In this document: positions 35,911 to 43,882 of the stretch, piece by piece | Layout: each line of letters starts with the position of its first letter | Position numbering within the stretch: position 1 is the first letter of the stretch | NCBI RefSeq assembly: GCF_001426245.1 | Contig: NZ_LMCM01000001.1 | Coordinates: 746,625 to 810,624, forward strand | Direction: 5' to 3' | Length of the DNA: 64,000 nt | Source: Phycicoccus sp. Root101 | GTDB taxonomy: Bacteria > Actinomycetota > Actinomycetes > Actinomycetales > Dermatophilaceae | Made by a program: the position numbers and the translations under genes | Notes under the pieces: model-generated | What the model was told of the DNA's origin: nothing | Database searches by the model: none | What the model saw: only the letters and a program-made list of their open reading frames with translations

Positions 35911-36655
35911 GGAGACCCTGGCCGGGCTGGCCCTGGGTGACGCCGCAGGGGCGTCCGACGACCTCGCCCACGTGGCCACGTGCCCCTCCTGCAGCGCCAC
36001 GGTGGCCGACCTCCGCCGCGTGGCCGACGCGGTGTCCGTGTCGCCCCGACGCCTCGACCTCGCTGCTCCCCCCGCCGGCCTGTTCGACCGCATCGAGGCC
36101 CAGATCGACGACGAGGAGCGGGACTCCGAGGTCCTCGACCAGGCTCACGCCGTCGCTCCGTCACCCGCCATCGCGCAGTCCCCTCCCACGCAACCGGTCG
36201 CAGCCCGGGCGAGACGCCGCTGGGGCCCGGTCGGGCGGGCGGCGGGCGCCGCTGCTGCCGGGATCGCCATCGGGTTGCTCGCGGGGTACGCGGTGTGGAA
36301 CGAACCCGCACCCCCGGCACCCGTGGAGGTCGCGAGCACCCGGCTCGACACCCTCGACACCCGGCAGTGGCAGGGGATGGCCACGCTGTTGCGCGAGGAC
36401 GACCAGGAGCTCCTCTCGGTCCGGACCGAGCGACTCGACGCCGGCTCCGGCTACCTCGAGGTGTGGCTGCTCAACCGCGACGGAAAGCGGATGGTGTCCC
36501 TCGGGGTGCTCCGGTCCGACGGCCGGTCGTCCTTCCCCGTCACCCAGCAGCTGATCGACGAGGGATACGTCATCGTCGACATCTCGCGGGAGGGGTTCGA
36601 CGAGCGACCCGAGCACTCCGGCGACAGCCTGGTCCGGGGGACCCTGAAGAGCTGA
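35894..36655 (+). CDS. Membrane anti-sigma factor with zinc finger and RskA-like C-terminal domain
   Basis: A 253-residue protein: N-terminal zinc-binding anti-sigma motif H26-x3-C30-x2-C33, a linker, one transmembrane helix (about 114-134), and an extracytoplasmic RskA-type domain (YLEVWLLNRDGKRMVSLGVL ... HSGDSLVRGTLKS). Such factors hold the ECF sigma inactive until cleaved by proteolysis. ATG overlaps the sigma gene, so stoichiometry is coupled. Converges on a small minus-strand gene 11 bp away. Confidence 0.9.
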   Translation: MTHPDEETLAGLALGDAAGASDDLAHVATCPSCSATVADLRRVADAVSVSPRRLDLAAPPAGLFDRIEAQIDDEERDSEVLDQAHAVAPSPAIAQSPPTQPVAARARRRWGPVGRAAGAAAAGIAIGLLAGYAVWNEPAPPAPVEVASTRLDTLDTRQWQGMATLLREDDQELLSVRTERLDAGSGYLEVWLLNRDGKRMVSLGVLRSDGRSSFPVTQQLIDEGYVIVDISREGFDERPEHSGDSLVRGTLKS

Positions 36656-36666
36656 CCCCCACGTCG

Positions 36667-36870
36667 TCAGACGTCGAGCTTGCCCATGGCCGGCAGCGAC
36701 AGGAGGGTCGAGACCGCGGCGACCCGGACCTGCGGCGGCGCGTGCACCGCCTCGATCGAGGAGCCGGTGCCGGTGACCGGCACGGACAGGGCTGCGGCGA
36801 GGACCGCGGCGGACGTGAGCCCGCGCGCGGTCAGGTGGGGGCGACGGAGGGTGGCTGCGGCGATGTTCAT
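36667..36870 (-). CDS. Small exported hypothetical protein
   Basis: A 67-residue protein with a basic start and a hydrophobic run (LTSAAVLAAALSVPVTG) that looks like a signal peptide, leaving a mature part of about 35 residues. No family recognised. No clear ribosome site; an inverted repeat ACCAC-c-GTGGT lies directly upstream of the ATG. It may be real because its GC-rich third positions match genuine genes, but it could be a fragment. Confidence 0.45.
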   Translation of the reverse strand: MNIAAATLRRPHLTARGLTSAAVLAAALSVPVTGTGSSIEAVHAPPQVRVAAVSTLLSLPAMGKLDV

Positions 36871-36964
36871 GGCACCACCGTGGTGGCAGGCGCTGGCGCG
36901 CGGGTGTGCCGCCACTGTGCCGTTCCTGTGAGGGGCGGACCACCGCGCGGGGCCCGCCTGCGCT

Positions 36965-38074
36965 TCAGCGTTCGCAGGCCAGCCCGTCGTGGTCACGGTC
37001 CTGGTACCAGTCGTACTCCGGGTCCACGCCCTGCCGGTAGGGGCCGTAGCCGGCGGCGTTCGCCTCCCGGCACGTCCCGAACCGCGGGTCGGTGTGGGAG
37101 GGCTTGGGGGTCGACGGCTTGGGGGTGCTCCGGCTGCGGGCCGGGGTCGGTGTCGGGGTGGGGGTGGCCCCGGTGGGTCCGCCACCGAGCGGGATCGCCC
37201 TGGCCGTCGGCAGCGCCTGGCCGGGGCACGCCCGGAGCACCCGGATGACCGCGTCGCGCTCGGCCGCCGTGACCCACAGGCCGTACCGGTGCTTGACCGC
37301 CACCTGTCGCGCGACGTAGGAGCAGCGACCGGCCTTGCGCGGAGGCAGCCAGGTGGCGGCGTCTCCGTCACCCTTGCCGGCGTTCGTGGGGCCGTCCACG
37401 GCAAGGAGGTTGAGCGGGTCGTTGGCGAACGCCGTTCGCTTGGCGGTCGACCACTGCTGGGCGCCCTTCTGCCACGCGTCCGAGAGTGCGACGACGTGGT
37501 CGATCTGGACGGCGTTGGAGGTACCCCGCCCACGGACGAAGTCGATCGCCGTGCCGGTGTAGGGATCCGCGAGGGTGCCGGCCAGGACCAGGCAACCGTT
37601 CGTGCCCGCCTTGAGGGTGAAGCGCGTGAGGTCGCGCCGGAGGATGTCGTTGCGGGTGTCGCAGCCGTTGCGATCGACGTCGGCCCAGGCCTGGCCGAAC
37701 CGGTCGCGGTCGTAGCCCGTCCTGGGCGCCCGACCCTTGACCGGCAGGGTGGCCAACGTCGTCACGGCGGTGCCCGGTCGTACCGTCGCGGTCGCCGCGT
37801 CCGGGGCAGGGGTGGTCGAGGCGGCGGGACGGGAGGTGTCGGTCGTCGCCGAGCGCGCCGGGTTCGTCGTCGGCGTCGTGGTGGTGGTCGGCGCCGGGGC
37901 CGACGCCGGCTGCGCCTCCTCGCCTGGCGGCGTGGAGCCCGTGGAGCTCGTGGGGCCCGTGAGCGTCGAGAAGGCCGGGGAGTCCGCGTTCGCCGGCACG
38001 CAGCCCGAGACCGCGACGACGAGCAGGACCCAGCCTGCGGCCGCTGGCCAGCGGAGCTCGGGACGGCGAATCAT
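36965..38074 (-). CDS. Exported HNH endonuclease lipoprotein with excalibur domain
   Basis: A 369-residue protein: lipobox VSGC (C25), a long Thr/Pro-rich low-complexity linker (about 35-100), an HNH nuclease domain of the DUF1524/GmrSD-C type (IDHVVALSDAWQ at 191-201, then NDPLNLLAV and a conserved GKGDGDAATWLPP), a Pro/Thr hinge and a C-terminal calcium-binding excalibur motif (DRDHDGLACE). Probably a surface nuclease that degrades extracellular DNA for nutrients or competition. Confidence 0.88.
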   Translation of the reverse strand: MIRRPELRWPAAAGWVLLVVAVSGCVPANADSPAFSTLTGPTSSTGSTPPGEEAQPASAPAPTTTTTPTTNPARSATTDTSRPAASTTPAPDAATATVRPGTAVTTLATLPVKGRAPRTGYDRDRFGQAWADVDRNGCDTRNDILRRDLTRFTLKAGTNGCLVLAGTLADPYTGTAIDFVRGRGTSNAVQIDHVVALSDAWQKGAQQWSTAKRTAFANDPLNLLAVDGPTNAGKGDGDAATWLPPRKAGRCSYVARQVAVKHRYGLWVTAAERDAVIRVLRACPGQALPTARAIPLGGGPTGATPTPTPTPARSRSTPKPSTPKPSHTDPRFGTCREANAAGYGPYRQGVDPEYDWYQDRDHDGLACER

Positions 38075-38230
38075 GAGGAGGGACAGACACTTTCGATGGG
38101 GGACGGTTCACGCTACGTCCTCACCGACCCTCGTCCCTGCGAACCCGACAAGCCTGACCGAAGAGACGAGGATCGGATGGTCCGGCCGGTCCGCTCCCCC
38201 CGGCCACGCCCAGGCGCTACACATGACCTC

Positions 38231-38464
38231 ATGACGGACAAGGTGCAGCTGCTCTGGGAACGCGCAGTGATCGGCGGTCTGGTATGGGCCGTGGGTGTGG
38301 CCGTGGTGGTGTGGGCGCTCGTCAGCGTCGGCGGGGGCTGGGGGGTGTTCTGGACGTTCGTCGGCCTCGTGATCGTCGTGGCGGGCGGCACGTTCGCCCT
38401 GATCGGCACGATCGCCCTCGGCGTGAAGCTCGGGCGCGAAGCCGCCGAGCTCGACGAGCCCTAG
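38231..38464 (+). CDS. Small two-helix membrane protein
   Basis: A 77-residue protein with two hydrophobic helices (AVIGGLVWAVGVAVVVWAL and WTFVGLVIVVAGGTFALIG) separated by a short Gly-rich turn, and an acidic tail. No family recognised. Its TAG stop shares the palindrome CTAG with the TAG of the convergent DUF1989 gene. No strong ribosome site. Confidence 0.6.
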   Translation: MTDKVQLLWERAVIGGLVWAVGVAVVVWALVSVGGGWGVFWTFVGLVIVVAGGTFALIGTIALGVKLGREAAELDEP

Positions 38465-39105
38465 GACGCCCGGACCGAGTAGTCGATCGGCTTGCACGTC
38501 CCGCCGTTGGACTTCTCCGCCGAGCAGGCCGTCAGGCCCACGTGCAGGTCCATCTCGGCCCGGACCGTGAAGCGGTCCCCCGCGGACGACGTGGGAGGGT
38601 CGATGTGCAGCTCTCCCGAGGGCTCGGGCCAGACGTTCATGAAGATGTTGAGCGTCGTGGACACCATGTCGGAGGTGATCCCGAACGGCGACAGGCCGGT
38701 CACGAGGTTCTCCAGGCAGCTGGGGTGGTAGGCGCCCTCGAACTCGGGGTAGAGCAGGTCGAAGGTCTGCTGGCTGCACGGCGTGAGCAGGAAGTCGTGC
38801 CGGCCGCAGGTGTCCTCGACGACCGTGAGCATGGGAGTGCTCCGGTTGCTGTAGAGGGTGTGCCCGGTGGTCAGGAAGATCGTGTTGGCGAAGTCGATCG
38901 TCCGGCCGCTCGACAACCACTCGTCGTGGTCCTCGGCGTTGAAGCAGAAGAGGTCGCTGACCTGGCCGCCGGTCGGGTCGACCACCGTGAGCTGCTCCCC
39001 GGCGCGCAGCAGGAAGCCCGTGCCCGTCTGGGGCGCGAGTCGCTCGAGGCCGGTTCCCCCGTCCCGAGTCCCGGTGTCCTGGCCGTCGGTGTCGTGCGTG
39101 GTCAC
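38461..39105 (-). CDS. DUF1989 (urea carboxylase-associated) family protein
   Basis: A 214-residue protein of the DUF1989 family, found with urea carboxylase and in amine/guanidine metabolism loci. Typical segments: GQVSDLFCFNAEDHDEWLS, GHTLYSNRSTPMLTVVED, and a C-terminal CSAEKSNGGTCKPIDYSV with several cysteines. GTGA overlap with the GntA-like gene, so the pair is coupled; no urea carboxylase or guanidinase gene is in view. Confidence 0.85.
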   Translation of the reverse strand: MTTHDTDGQDTGTRDGGTGLERLAPQTGTGFLLRAGEQLTVVDPTGGQVSDLFCFNAEDHDEWLSSGRTIDFANTIFLTTGHTLYSNRSTPMLTVVEDTCGRHDFLLTPCSQQTFDLLYPEFEGAYHPSCLENLVTGLSPFGITSDMVSTTLNIFMNVWPEPSGELHIDPPTSSAGDRFTVRAEMDLHVGLTACSAEKSNGGTCKPIDYSVRAS

Positions 39106-39842
39106 GGGCTCTCCTCGTCGAAGCTCACTGGGGCGGCCCAGTCGGTGGGGACCTCTCGGCCCGAGTACTGCCGGGCCTCCGAGCCGGCCCCGTGGTCGGC
39201 GACCATGGGGTTGACGTGGCCCTGCAGGGCGGTGTCCCGACGCCGGATGGTGTCACGCATGCGCTCGAACCGCTCGGACGCGCGAAGGTCCTCGAACTGC
39301 TGGTGCAGGTTGAACACCAGCGTGGGCAGCGGGGTCCGCCGGGCGATGCGCGAGGCGGCGGGGTGCAGACCGACGACGAAGTACGCGGTCCCCGCGACGC
39401 TGAACGCGAAGTGGGGGTTGGCCGGGTCGTCGGACACGTGCGGGCTCCACGGCTGCTGGTCGGCCTCGTGCAGCTGCTCGAGCTGACGCCACAGCAGCGA
39501 CTCGAAGGCGGTCTCGCTGTCCACCACCGTGTCCGGGAAGACCGCCACGAGGGACGCGAACCCCGCCCCCTGGTCGGTGTCCCGGCCGAAGGCGCACAGG
39601 GCGCCGTACAACAGGGCCGTCGCGCCCTCGGTCGCCATCTCGCCGAGGGCGACGACGGTCGCCCGGTCGCGGTTGAAGACCGAACGAGCGCCCAGGCAGG
39701 GGTAGTCCGGGTGCAGCACCATCGTCTCGAGCGCGCCGGCCACCTCGTGCGGGCTGCGGCGGTCGGGGTCGAGGGCCAGCTCACGGGTGAGCTCGTCGAG
39801 GCCGGGCTCGCCGCCGTGGTTCGGGTGGAGTGCCTCGGTCAC
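39102..39842 (-). CDS. YqcI/YcgG (GntA-like) heme-dependent N-hydroxylase family protein
   Basis: A 246-residue protein of the YqcI/YcgG family, whose characterised member GntA N-hydroxylates an arginine derivative. Segments YPCLGARSVFNRD, FASLVAVFPDT, WRQLEQLHEADQQPW and HPAASRIARR are typical; the histidine in FAFSVAGTAYFVVGLHPAAS is a candidate heme ligand. Adjacent to DUF1989 and 2 nt from a hemerythrin, pointing to oxidative metabolism of a guanidino or amino compound. Substrate unknown. Confidence 0.8.
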   Translation of the reverse strand: MTEALHPNHGGEPGLDELTRELALDPDRRSPHEVAGALETMVLHPDYPCLGARSVFNRDRATVVALGEMATEGATALLYGALCAFGRDTDQGAGFASLVAVFPDTVVDSETAFESLLWRQLEQLHEADQQPWSPHVSDDPANPHFAFSVAGTAYFVVGLHPAASRIARRTPLPTLVFNLHQQFEDLRASERFERMRDTIRRRDTALQGHVNPMVADHGAGSEARQYSGREVPTDWAAPVSFDEESP

Positions 39843-39844
39843 CG

Positions 39845-40342
39845 TCAGGAGACCACCGCGTCGACGACCTTCTTCAGCGCACTGGGCTGCGCCGGGGACC
39901 GGGGAGCGGTCTTCCTGGCCTCGAGGAGCCGCTCGCCGAGCTCGCTGAGCTGCTTGCGCCCCAGCCCTTCCCGGACCTTCGGGAACCAGTCGTTCTCCTC
40001 CTCGTCCATGTGGTGCCGCACGTTCTCGATGAGGACGGTGGTCTTGGCGTGGAACCGCTCGTCCGACGGCTTCATCGGCATGAGCTCCATGACCAGCACG
40101 TCCGCGACGTGGTGCTCCTCGTAGGACTCGAGGACGTCGTCCTCAAGGTCGGGCAGCAGGCGACGCACCTCGGGGTACATCACCTCGTTCTCGATGTAGG
40201 TGTGCATCGTCAGCAGCTCGATGCACTTCTTGACGATCGCCCCTTGGCGGGCAGGCGTCGTCGTCGACTTCTCGAACTCGCGGAAGAGCGCTCGGACCTC
40301 TTTGTGGTCGGCTCGCAGGATGGTGATGGCGTCGGTCGACAT
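39845..40342 (-). CDS. Hemerythrin-domain protein
   Basis: A 165-residue four-helix HHE cation-binding protein. Diiron ligands are plausible at H13, H47, E51, H77/H78, H110/H111 and E115 (MHTYIENEVMYPE, EEHHVADV, HHMDEEENDW). Could bind O2 or nitric oxide or act as an iron sensor. Start at MSTDAITIL with GGAG about 6 nt upstream. It heads the three-gene run with GntA-like and DUF1989; a 10-bp hairpin lies in its leader. Confidence 0.88.
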   Translation of the reverse strand: MSTDAITILRADHKEVRALFREFEKSTTTPARQGAIVKKCIELLTMHTYIENEVMYPEVRRLLPDLEDDVLESYEEHHVADVLVMELMPMKPSDERFHAKTTVLIENVRHHMDEEENDWFPKVREGLGRKQLSELGERLLEARKTAPRSPAQPSALKKVVDAVVS

Positions 40343-40775
40343 GGGGGCTCCAGACGTGAAGGGGTCGGGCCACGCGGCCCGACCCTGTGTCCTTACCCCC
40401 GCACCCCCACCCCAAACCCCCGGGTATGGCGCGGGGACCGGGACCTTGGCCCCTGCCGGTACGCGTGGTGGGCGTCGAGGCGGGGCCCCATGGCCTGCCG
40501 TGACGGGTAGCACCCTCCACGAGGTCGCCGGGCCGCGACCGAACGGCACGCGGGGGGTTTCCCTTCAGGAGCCCGCCCAGCGCCCCGCTCGTCGAGGCGG
40601 CGAAGCCGTGGTTCTACCGCCTCGTGGCCACGCCCCCGGCAAGCCCCTCGCCGCCTCCGCGGTCGCACGCGCACGGTCGGCACCGTCGCGCAGCACGGTT
40701 CACCGCCCGTGAGCGGCTGCGGCCCTGCCGGCCGGACAGCGCTGGCGCGCAGCCCGGACGCCTTCCCTCGAAGGG
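40343..40775. other. 433-bp intergenic region between hemerythrin and whiB
   Basis: No protein gene supported. Holds the leader hairpin (40362-40385), GGTATGGCGCG at about 40424-40434 and a second inverted repeat (CGAGGCGG 40593-40600 with CCGCCTCG 40617-40624). A structured RNA is possible but no known class was recognised. Confidence 0.5.
40362..40385 (-). promoter_or_regulatory. Leader hairpin upstream of the hemerythrin gene
   Basis: Perfect 10-bp arms 40362-40371 and 40376-40385, 4-nt loop, 20 nt before the ATG. Could be a leader structure controlling translation or a terminator for anything read in from upstream. Confidence 0.45.
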
Positions 40776-41069
40776 TCAGACGGCCTGGCGCGCGCTCTGG
40801 CCGAGGCGGATGAGCTCGCGCTCCTCCGGCGTCGTGCCGCCCCACACGCCATACGCCTCACGCACGGACATGGCGTGCTCGAAGCACTGCTTGACCACGG
40901 GGCACTCGCGGCACAGGGCCTTGGCCCGCTCGTCGCGGCTGAGGCGTCGGTTGCCGCGCTCGGCCTCCTCGGCGAAGAACTCGTTGGGGTCGGTGTCGCG
41001 GCACGCGCCCTCGACCTGCCATTCGTAGGAGCTCAACAGCGGTTGGGGCAGTCGCTTGATGCTGGCCAT
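40776..41069 (-). CDS. WhiB-family [4Fe-4S] transcription regulator (WhiB3/WhiD-like)
   Basis: A 97-residue Wbl protein. The four cluster cysteines are in GACRDTD and LCRECPVVKQC, followed by the turn motif GVWGG and a basic tail. The spacing insert NEFFAEEAERGNRRLSRDER resembles WhiB3/WhiD more than WhiB1 or WhiB2. Such proteins bind the primary sigma factor and sense redox or nitric oxide. AGAAGAG lies about 7 nt before the ATG and a good promoter is 30 bp further up. Confidence 0.92.
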   Translation of the reverse strand: MASIKRLPQPLLSSYEWQVEGACRDTDPNEFFAEEAERGNRRLSRDERAKALCRECPVVKQCFEHAMSVREAYGVWGGTTPEERELIRLGQSARQAV

Positions 41070-41106
41070 GTCTGAACTCTTCTCATGTGGCGGTGAAGTG
41101 GTTCAC

Positions 41107-41135
41107 AACTTATGCAAAACCTATTCAACATGCAA
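41107..41135 (-). promoter_or_regulatory. Promoter of the whiB gene
   Basis: Minus strand: TTGCAT (41135-41130), 17-bp spacer, TAAGTT (41112-41107). The hexamer ATGCAA appears twice on the plus strand 18 bp apart (41112 and 41130), possibly a regulator site. Confidence 0.6.
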
Positions 41136-41152
41136 CCCGCCTGAACAAGTTC

Positions 41153-41158
41153 TACAGT
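41153..41158 (+). promoter_or_regulatory. Candidate -10 of the MerR-like gene (leaderless)
   Basis: TACAGT 6 nt before ATG 41165. The gene is divergent from whiB, so both promoters share a 95-bp AT-rich region. Confidence 0.45.
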
Positions 41159-41164
41159 CGAACC

Positions 41165-41551
41165 ATGCCCAACGACGTCACCGCCTCCATCCCGGGGCAG
41201 GCACCCGGGCTCCGAATCGCCGGCTCGACACCGCTCCTCGTCCGCCCGCCACTGCTCGTGGTCCGCACCGACGACACGGCACCACCTGAGGTCGAGTGGT
41301 CGGTGGGCGCGGTCTCCGAGCAGTGCGGCATCCCGACGGCGACCCTGCGCAGCTGGGACCGCCGGTACGGCATCGGACCGTCGCAGCGCACCAGCGGCGG
41401 CCACCGCCGCTACACCGACCTGGACATCTGCCGGGTGCAGGTGGTGCAACAGCTCAGCGACCGCGGAGTGCCCACCCAGACCGCGGCACGCGTCGCCCTG
41501 TCGATGGACGCGGGCCGCCTCGCTCGCGAGACCGCCGCCCCCTCCGCCTGA
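41165..41551 (+). CDS. MerR-type HTH regulator, DNA-binding domain only
   Basis: A 128-residue protein. After a 43-residue variable N-terminus it has a MerR winged helix (VGAVSEQCGIPTATLRSWDRRYGI at about 47-70 in two parts, then GGHRRYTDLDICRV). It lacks the long dimerisation helix and effector domain of classical MerR proteins, and resembles the HTH of CarH/LitR-type regulators without the B12 domain. Divergent from whiB; its 3-prime end overlaps the convergent EamA gene by 98 bp. Confidence 0.75.
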   Translation: MPNDVTASIPGQAPGLRIAGSTPLLVRPPLLVVRTDDTAPPEVEWSVGAVSEQCGIPTATLRSWDRRYGIGPSQRTSGGHRRYTDLDICRVQVVQQLSDRGVPTQTAARVALSMDAGRLARETAAPSA

Positions 41552-42443
41552 CAGCCGCCCCCGCCCCTCGCGCGCCGGACGCCCCGAGCAGGACCCCCGC
41601 GACCACGACCACCCCTCCGGCCACCTCGACGAGCGTGGGTCGCTCGTGCAGGACCAGCCCCGCGGTGGCCATCCCGACCACCGGGACGAGCATCGAGAAC
41701 GGCCCGACGACGCCCGCAGGGTGCCGGGCGAGCAACCAGGTCCAGATCCCCGAGCCGACGACCGTCCCGACGAGCACGGTGTAGGCCAGCCCGGCCCAGG
41801 CGGGGGCTGCCTCGGCGGTGAACGAGGTGGACAGCGACCGCCCGATCGCCTCCGGACCCTCGAGGGCCAGGGACAGCGCGAGCATCGGCACGGGCACCAC
41901 CACGGACATCCACAGCGTCAGGTGCAACGGGTTGGGTGGCGCCGCGAGCCGGCTGGACAGGTTGCCCAGCGCCCACCCGAGCGCACCGAGCAGCACCAGG
42001 ACGTAGGGAACGAGCTGGGCGACGCCCGCTCGCGACACCCCCACGACGAGCATGCCGACCGCGGCCAGGGCCACCCCGAGCCACTGCCGTCGCCCCACCC
42101 CCTCCCCCAGCAGCAGGGCGCCCAGGACGAGGGTGAACGGGCCGGAGGCCTGCAGCACCAGCGACGCCAGACCGGACGGCATCCCCGCAGCCATCCCGGT
42201 GTACAGGAAGGTGAACTGGAGGACCCCGAACCCCAGGCCGTACCCCACCAGCCAGCGCGTGGGCACCTGCGGGCGAGGCACGAAGAGCAGGGTCGGGACC
42301 GCCAGCAGCGCGAAGCGCAGGGCCACGAGGAACAACGGCGGGAACTGCGCGAGCGACAGGTGGATCGCCAGGAAGTTCACGCCCCAGATGGCCGCGACCA
42401 CGCAGGCCAGGACACGGTGCAGCGGTGGCAGTCCCTGGGTCAT
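41454..42443 (-). CDS. EamA/DMT family transporter
   Basis: A 329-residue membrane protein with ten predicted helices in two EamA repeats (VVAAIWGVNFLAIHLSL and LGALGWALGNLSSRLA openings), typical of drug/metabolite exporters such as RhtA/YdcZ-type amino-acid or metabolite effluxers. The last 33 residues are Arg-rich, not membrane, and overlap the merR gene, suggesting the original stop was lost and read-through extended the protein. An upstream in-frame start (42500) would overlap the lysR promoter. Divergent from the LysR regulator that probably controls it. Confidence 0.85.
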   Translation of the reverse strand: MTQGLPPLHRVLACVVAAIWGVNFLAIHLSLAQFPPLFLVALRFALLAVPTLLFVPRPQVPTRWLVGYGLGFGVLQFTFLYTGMAAGMPSGLASLVLQASGPFTLVLGALLLGEGVGRRQWLGVALAAVGMLVVGVSRAGVAQLVPYVLVLLGALGWALGNLSSRLAAPPNPLHLTLWMSVVVPVPMLALSLALEGPEAIGRSLSTSFTAEAAPAWAGLAYTVLVGTVVGSGIWTWLLARHPAGVVGPFSMLVPVVGMATAGLVLHERPTLVEVAGGVVVVAGVLLGASGARGAGAAVRRRGRRSRERGGPRPSTGRRVPRSGWALRGR

Positions 42444-42501
42444 GACCCGAGCATGCGTGACGCGACGTCGTAGCACAATCACAGACTTCTGCAGAGACAC
42501 T

Positions 42502-42507
42502 TAAGGT
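42502..42507 (+). promoter_or_regulatory. Candidate -10 of the lysR gene (leaderless)
   Basis: TAAGGT exactly 7 nt before ATG 42515; supports that start over GTG 42506. Confidence 0.45.
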
Positions 42508-42514
42508 GCACTAC

Positions 42515-43411
42515 ATGGACGTTCGTCACCTGGACCTGCTGCGCGAGCTCGCCGACCGTGGCACCCTCACCGCCGTCGCCACCGCGACCCACCGGACCCC
42601 GTCCGCGGTGTCCCAGCAGCTGCGCGCGGCCGAGCGCGAGGCCGGTATGCCGCTCGTGGAGCCCCACGGGCGCGGCGTGCGGCTGACCCGGGCCGGGCTC
42701 CTGCTCTCCGAGGGTGCCGTCGACGTCGCCACTGCCCTCGCCCGGGTGCGCGCGCAGCTCGACACCCTGCGGGACGCCCCGGTCGGCACCGTCACGATCG
42801 GGGCCCTGCCCAGTGCCGCCGAGGTCCTGGTACCCGAGCTCCTCGCCCGCCTCGAGGGCAGCGGGCTGCTCGTCACGCTCGATGACTTCGACGTGGCGGA
42901 GTCGGACTTCGCGAGACTCGCGGCGGACCACGACATCGTCATCGGCCACACCATCACCGGCGACGCTCCCGAGGGCTCGGCCCACCTGCACCACCGCACC
43001 CTGGCCGAGGAGCCCCTCGACGTCGCCCTGCCCGTCGACCACCACCTCGCGCGGCGACGACACCTGACCCCTGAGCTCGTGGTCGGCGAACGCTGGGTCG
43101 GCGTGCCGGAGGGCTATCCATTCGACACGGTCCTCGTGGCGATGGAGAACGCCACCGGGCGCCGGATCGAACGGATCCAGCGCCTGCGGGACAACCGGGT
43201 GGTCGAGGCGATGGTGGCCCACGGCCTCGGGATCGCCCTGCTGCCCCGGTTCACCACGCGCCCCCGGGCCGGCGTGGTCAGCAAGCCGCTGGTCGGGGTT
43301 CGCGCCGCCCGACGGATCGTCGCCCTCTCGCGCCGGGACGTCGCCCAGCGAGTGGCCGTGCGAAGCGTCCTCGACCTGCTCGCCGACATCGGTGCGAGGG
43401 CGTCGCGCTGA
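42515..43411 (+). CDS. LysR family transcriptional regulator
   Basis: A 298-residue regulator: N-terminal HTH (DVRHLDLLRELADRGTLTAV then TATHRTPSAVSQQLRAAERE), linker helix, and a type 2 periplasmic-binding-like effector domain (GTVTIGALPSAAEVLVPELL ...). Many relatives control a divergent exporter, here the EamA gene. ATG chosen from the TAAGGT box; no Shine-Dalgarno is seen. Confidence 0.9.
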   Translation: MDVRHLDLLRELADRGTLTAVATATHRTPSAVSQQLRAAEREAGMPLVEPHGRGVRLTRAGLLLSEGAVDVATALARVRAQLDTLRDAPVGTVTIGALPSAAEVLVPELLARLEGSGLLVTLDDFDVAESDFARLAADHDIVIGHTITGDAPEGSAHLHHRTLAEEPLDVALPVDHHLARRRHLTPELVVGERWVGVPEGYPFDTVLVAMENATGRRIERIQRLRDNRVVEAMVAHGLGIALLPRFTTRPRAGVVSKPLVGVRAARRIVALSRRDVAQRVAVRSVLDLLADIGARASR

Positions 43412-43882
43412 CCCGCCGCTGCCGGACGTCCTCGTCAGACGTTGAAGCGGAACGTTGACGCGCGCTACGAAGCATTGCGGTTTTTCGGCGTGCATGGCCT
43501 CTGACCTGCGGAAACAGTGCTGATTGGCCTCGCGTCCACTGTGGACGATCCCGGTTGATTCCGATGCTGGTGAGGGCAGATTGAGGGCACAGCGTTCCTC
43601 CCGCTTCGACTCTCGAGGAGGCCGGGCCAGCCCGACTCACTCGAGACGGCGGCCGCGCGGGAGTTGCTGCACACGGCCCCCTATGGGCGCCCCTCTTTGC
43701 CGTCCAATCGGAACCCCGCAGGGGTCGGAGCCGCTCGCGTAGGTGTGGGCGTCGTTAGCTGGCGCCCTGCGATATCTACCAATGTTGGTTGTTGATGCGG
43801 GGAGACGCGCAGGCGGGATGCGGAATCTTGCTGTGGGCGGACGAATGGGCGCTTCGCGACTGGCAACGGCGTCAGGCTTGGA
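43412..43882. other. 471-bp intergenic region at the core/accessory border
   Basis: No confident gene. Base composition becomes less GC-rich from here. A tRNA or attachment site was looked for and not found. Confidence 0.5.

Noticed and set aside
40393-40775. Possible RNase P RNA or riboswitch between hemerythrin and whiB
   Set aside because: Conserved core sequences of RNase P RNA and of cobalamin or c-di-AMP riboswitches were looked for and not found; only generic hairpins remain.
43412-43880. Possible tRNA or phage attachment site at the core/accessory border
   Set aside because: No cloverleaf or T-loop consensus and no matching direct repeat near the integrase remnant.
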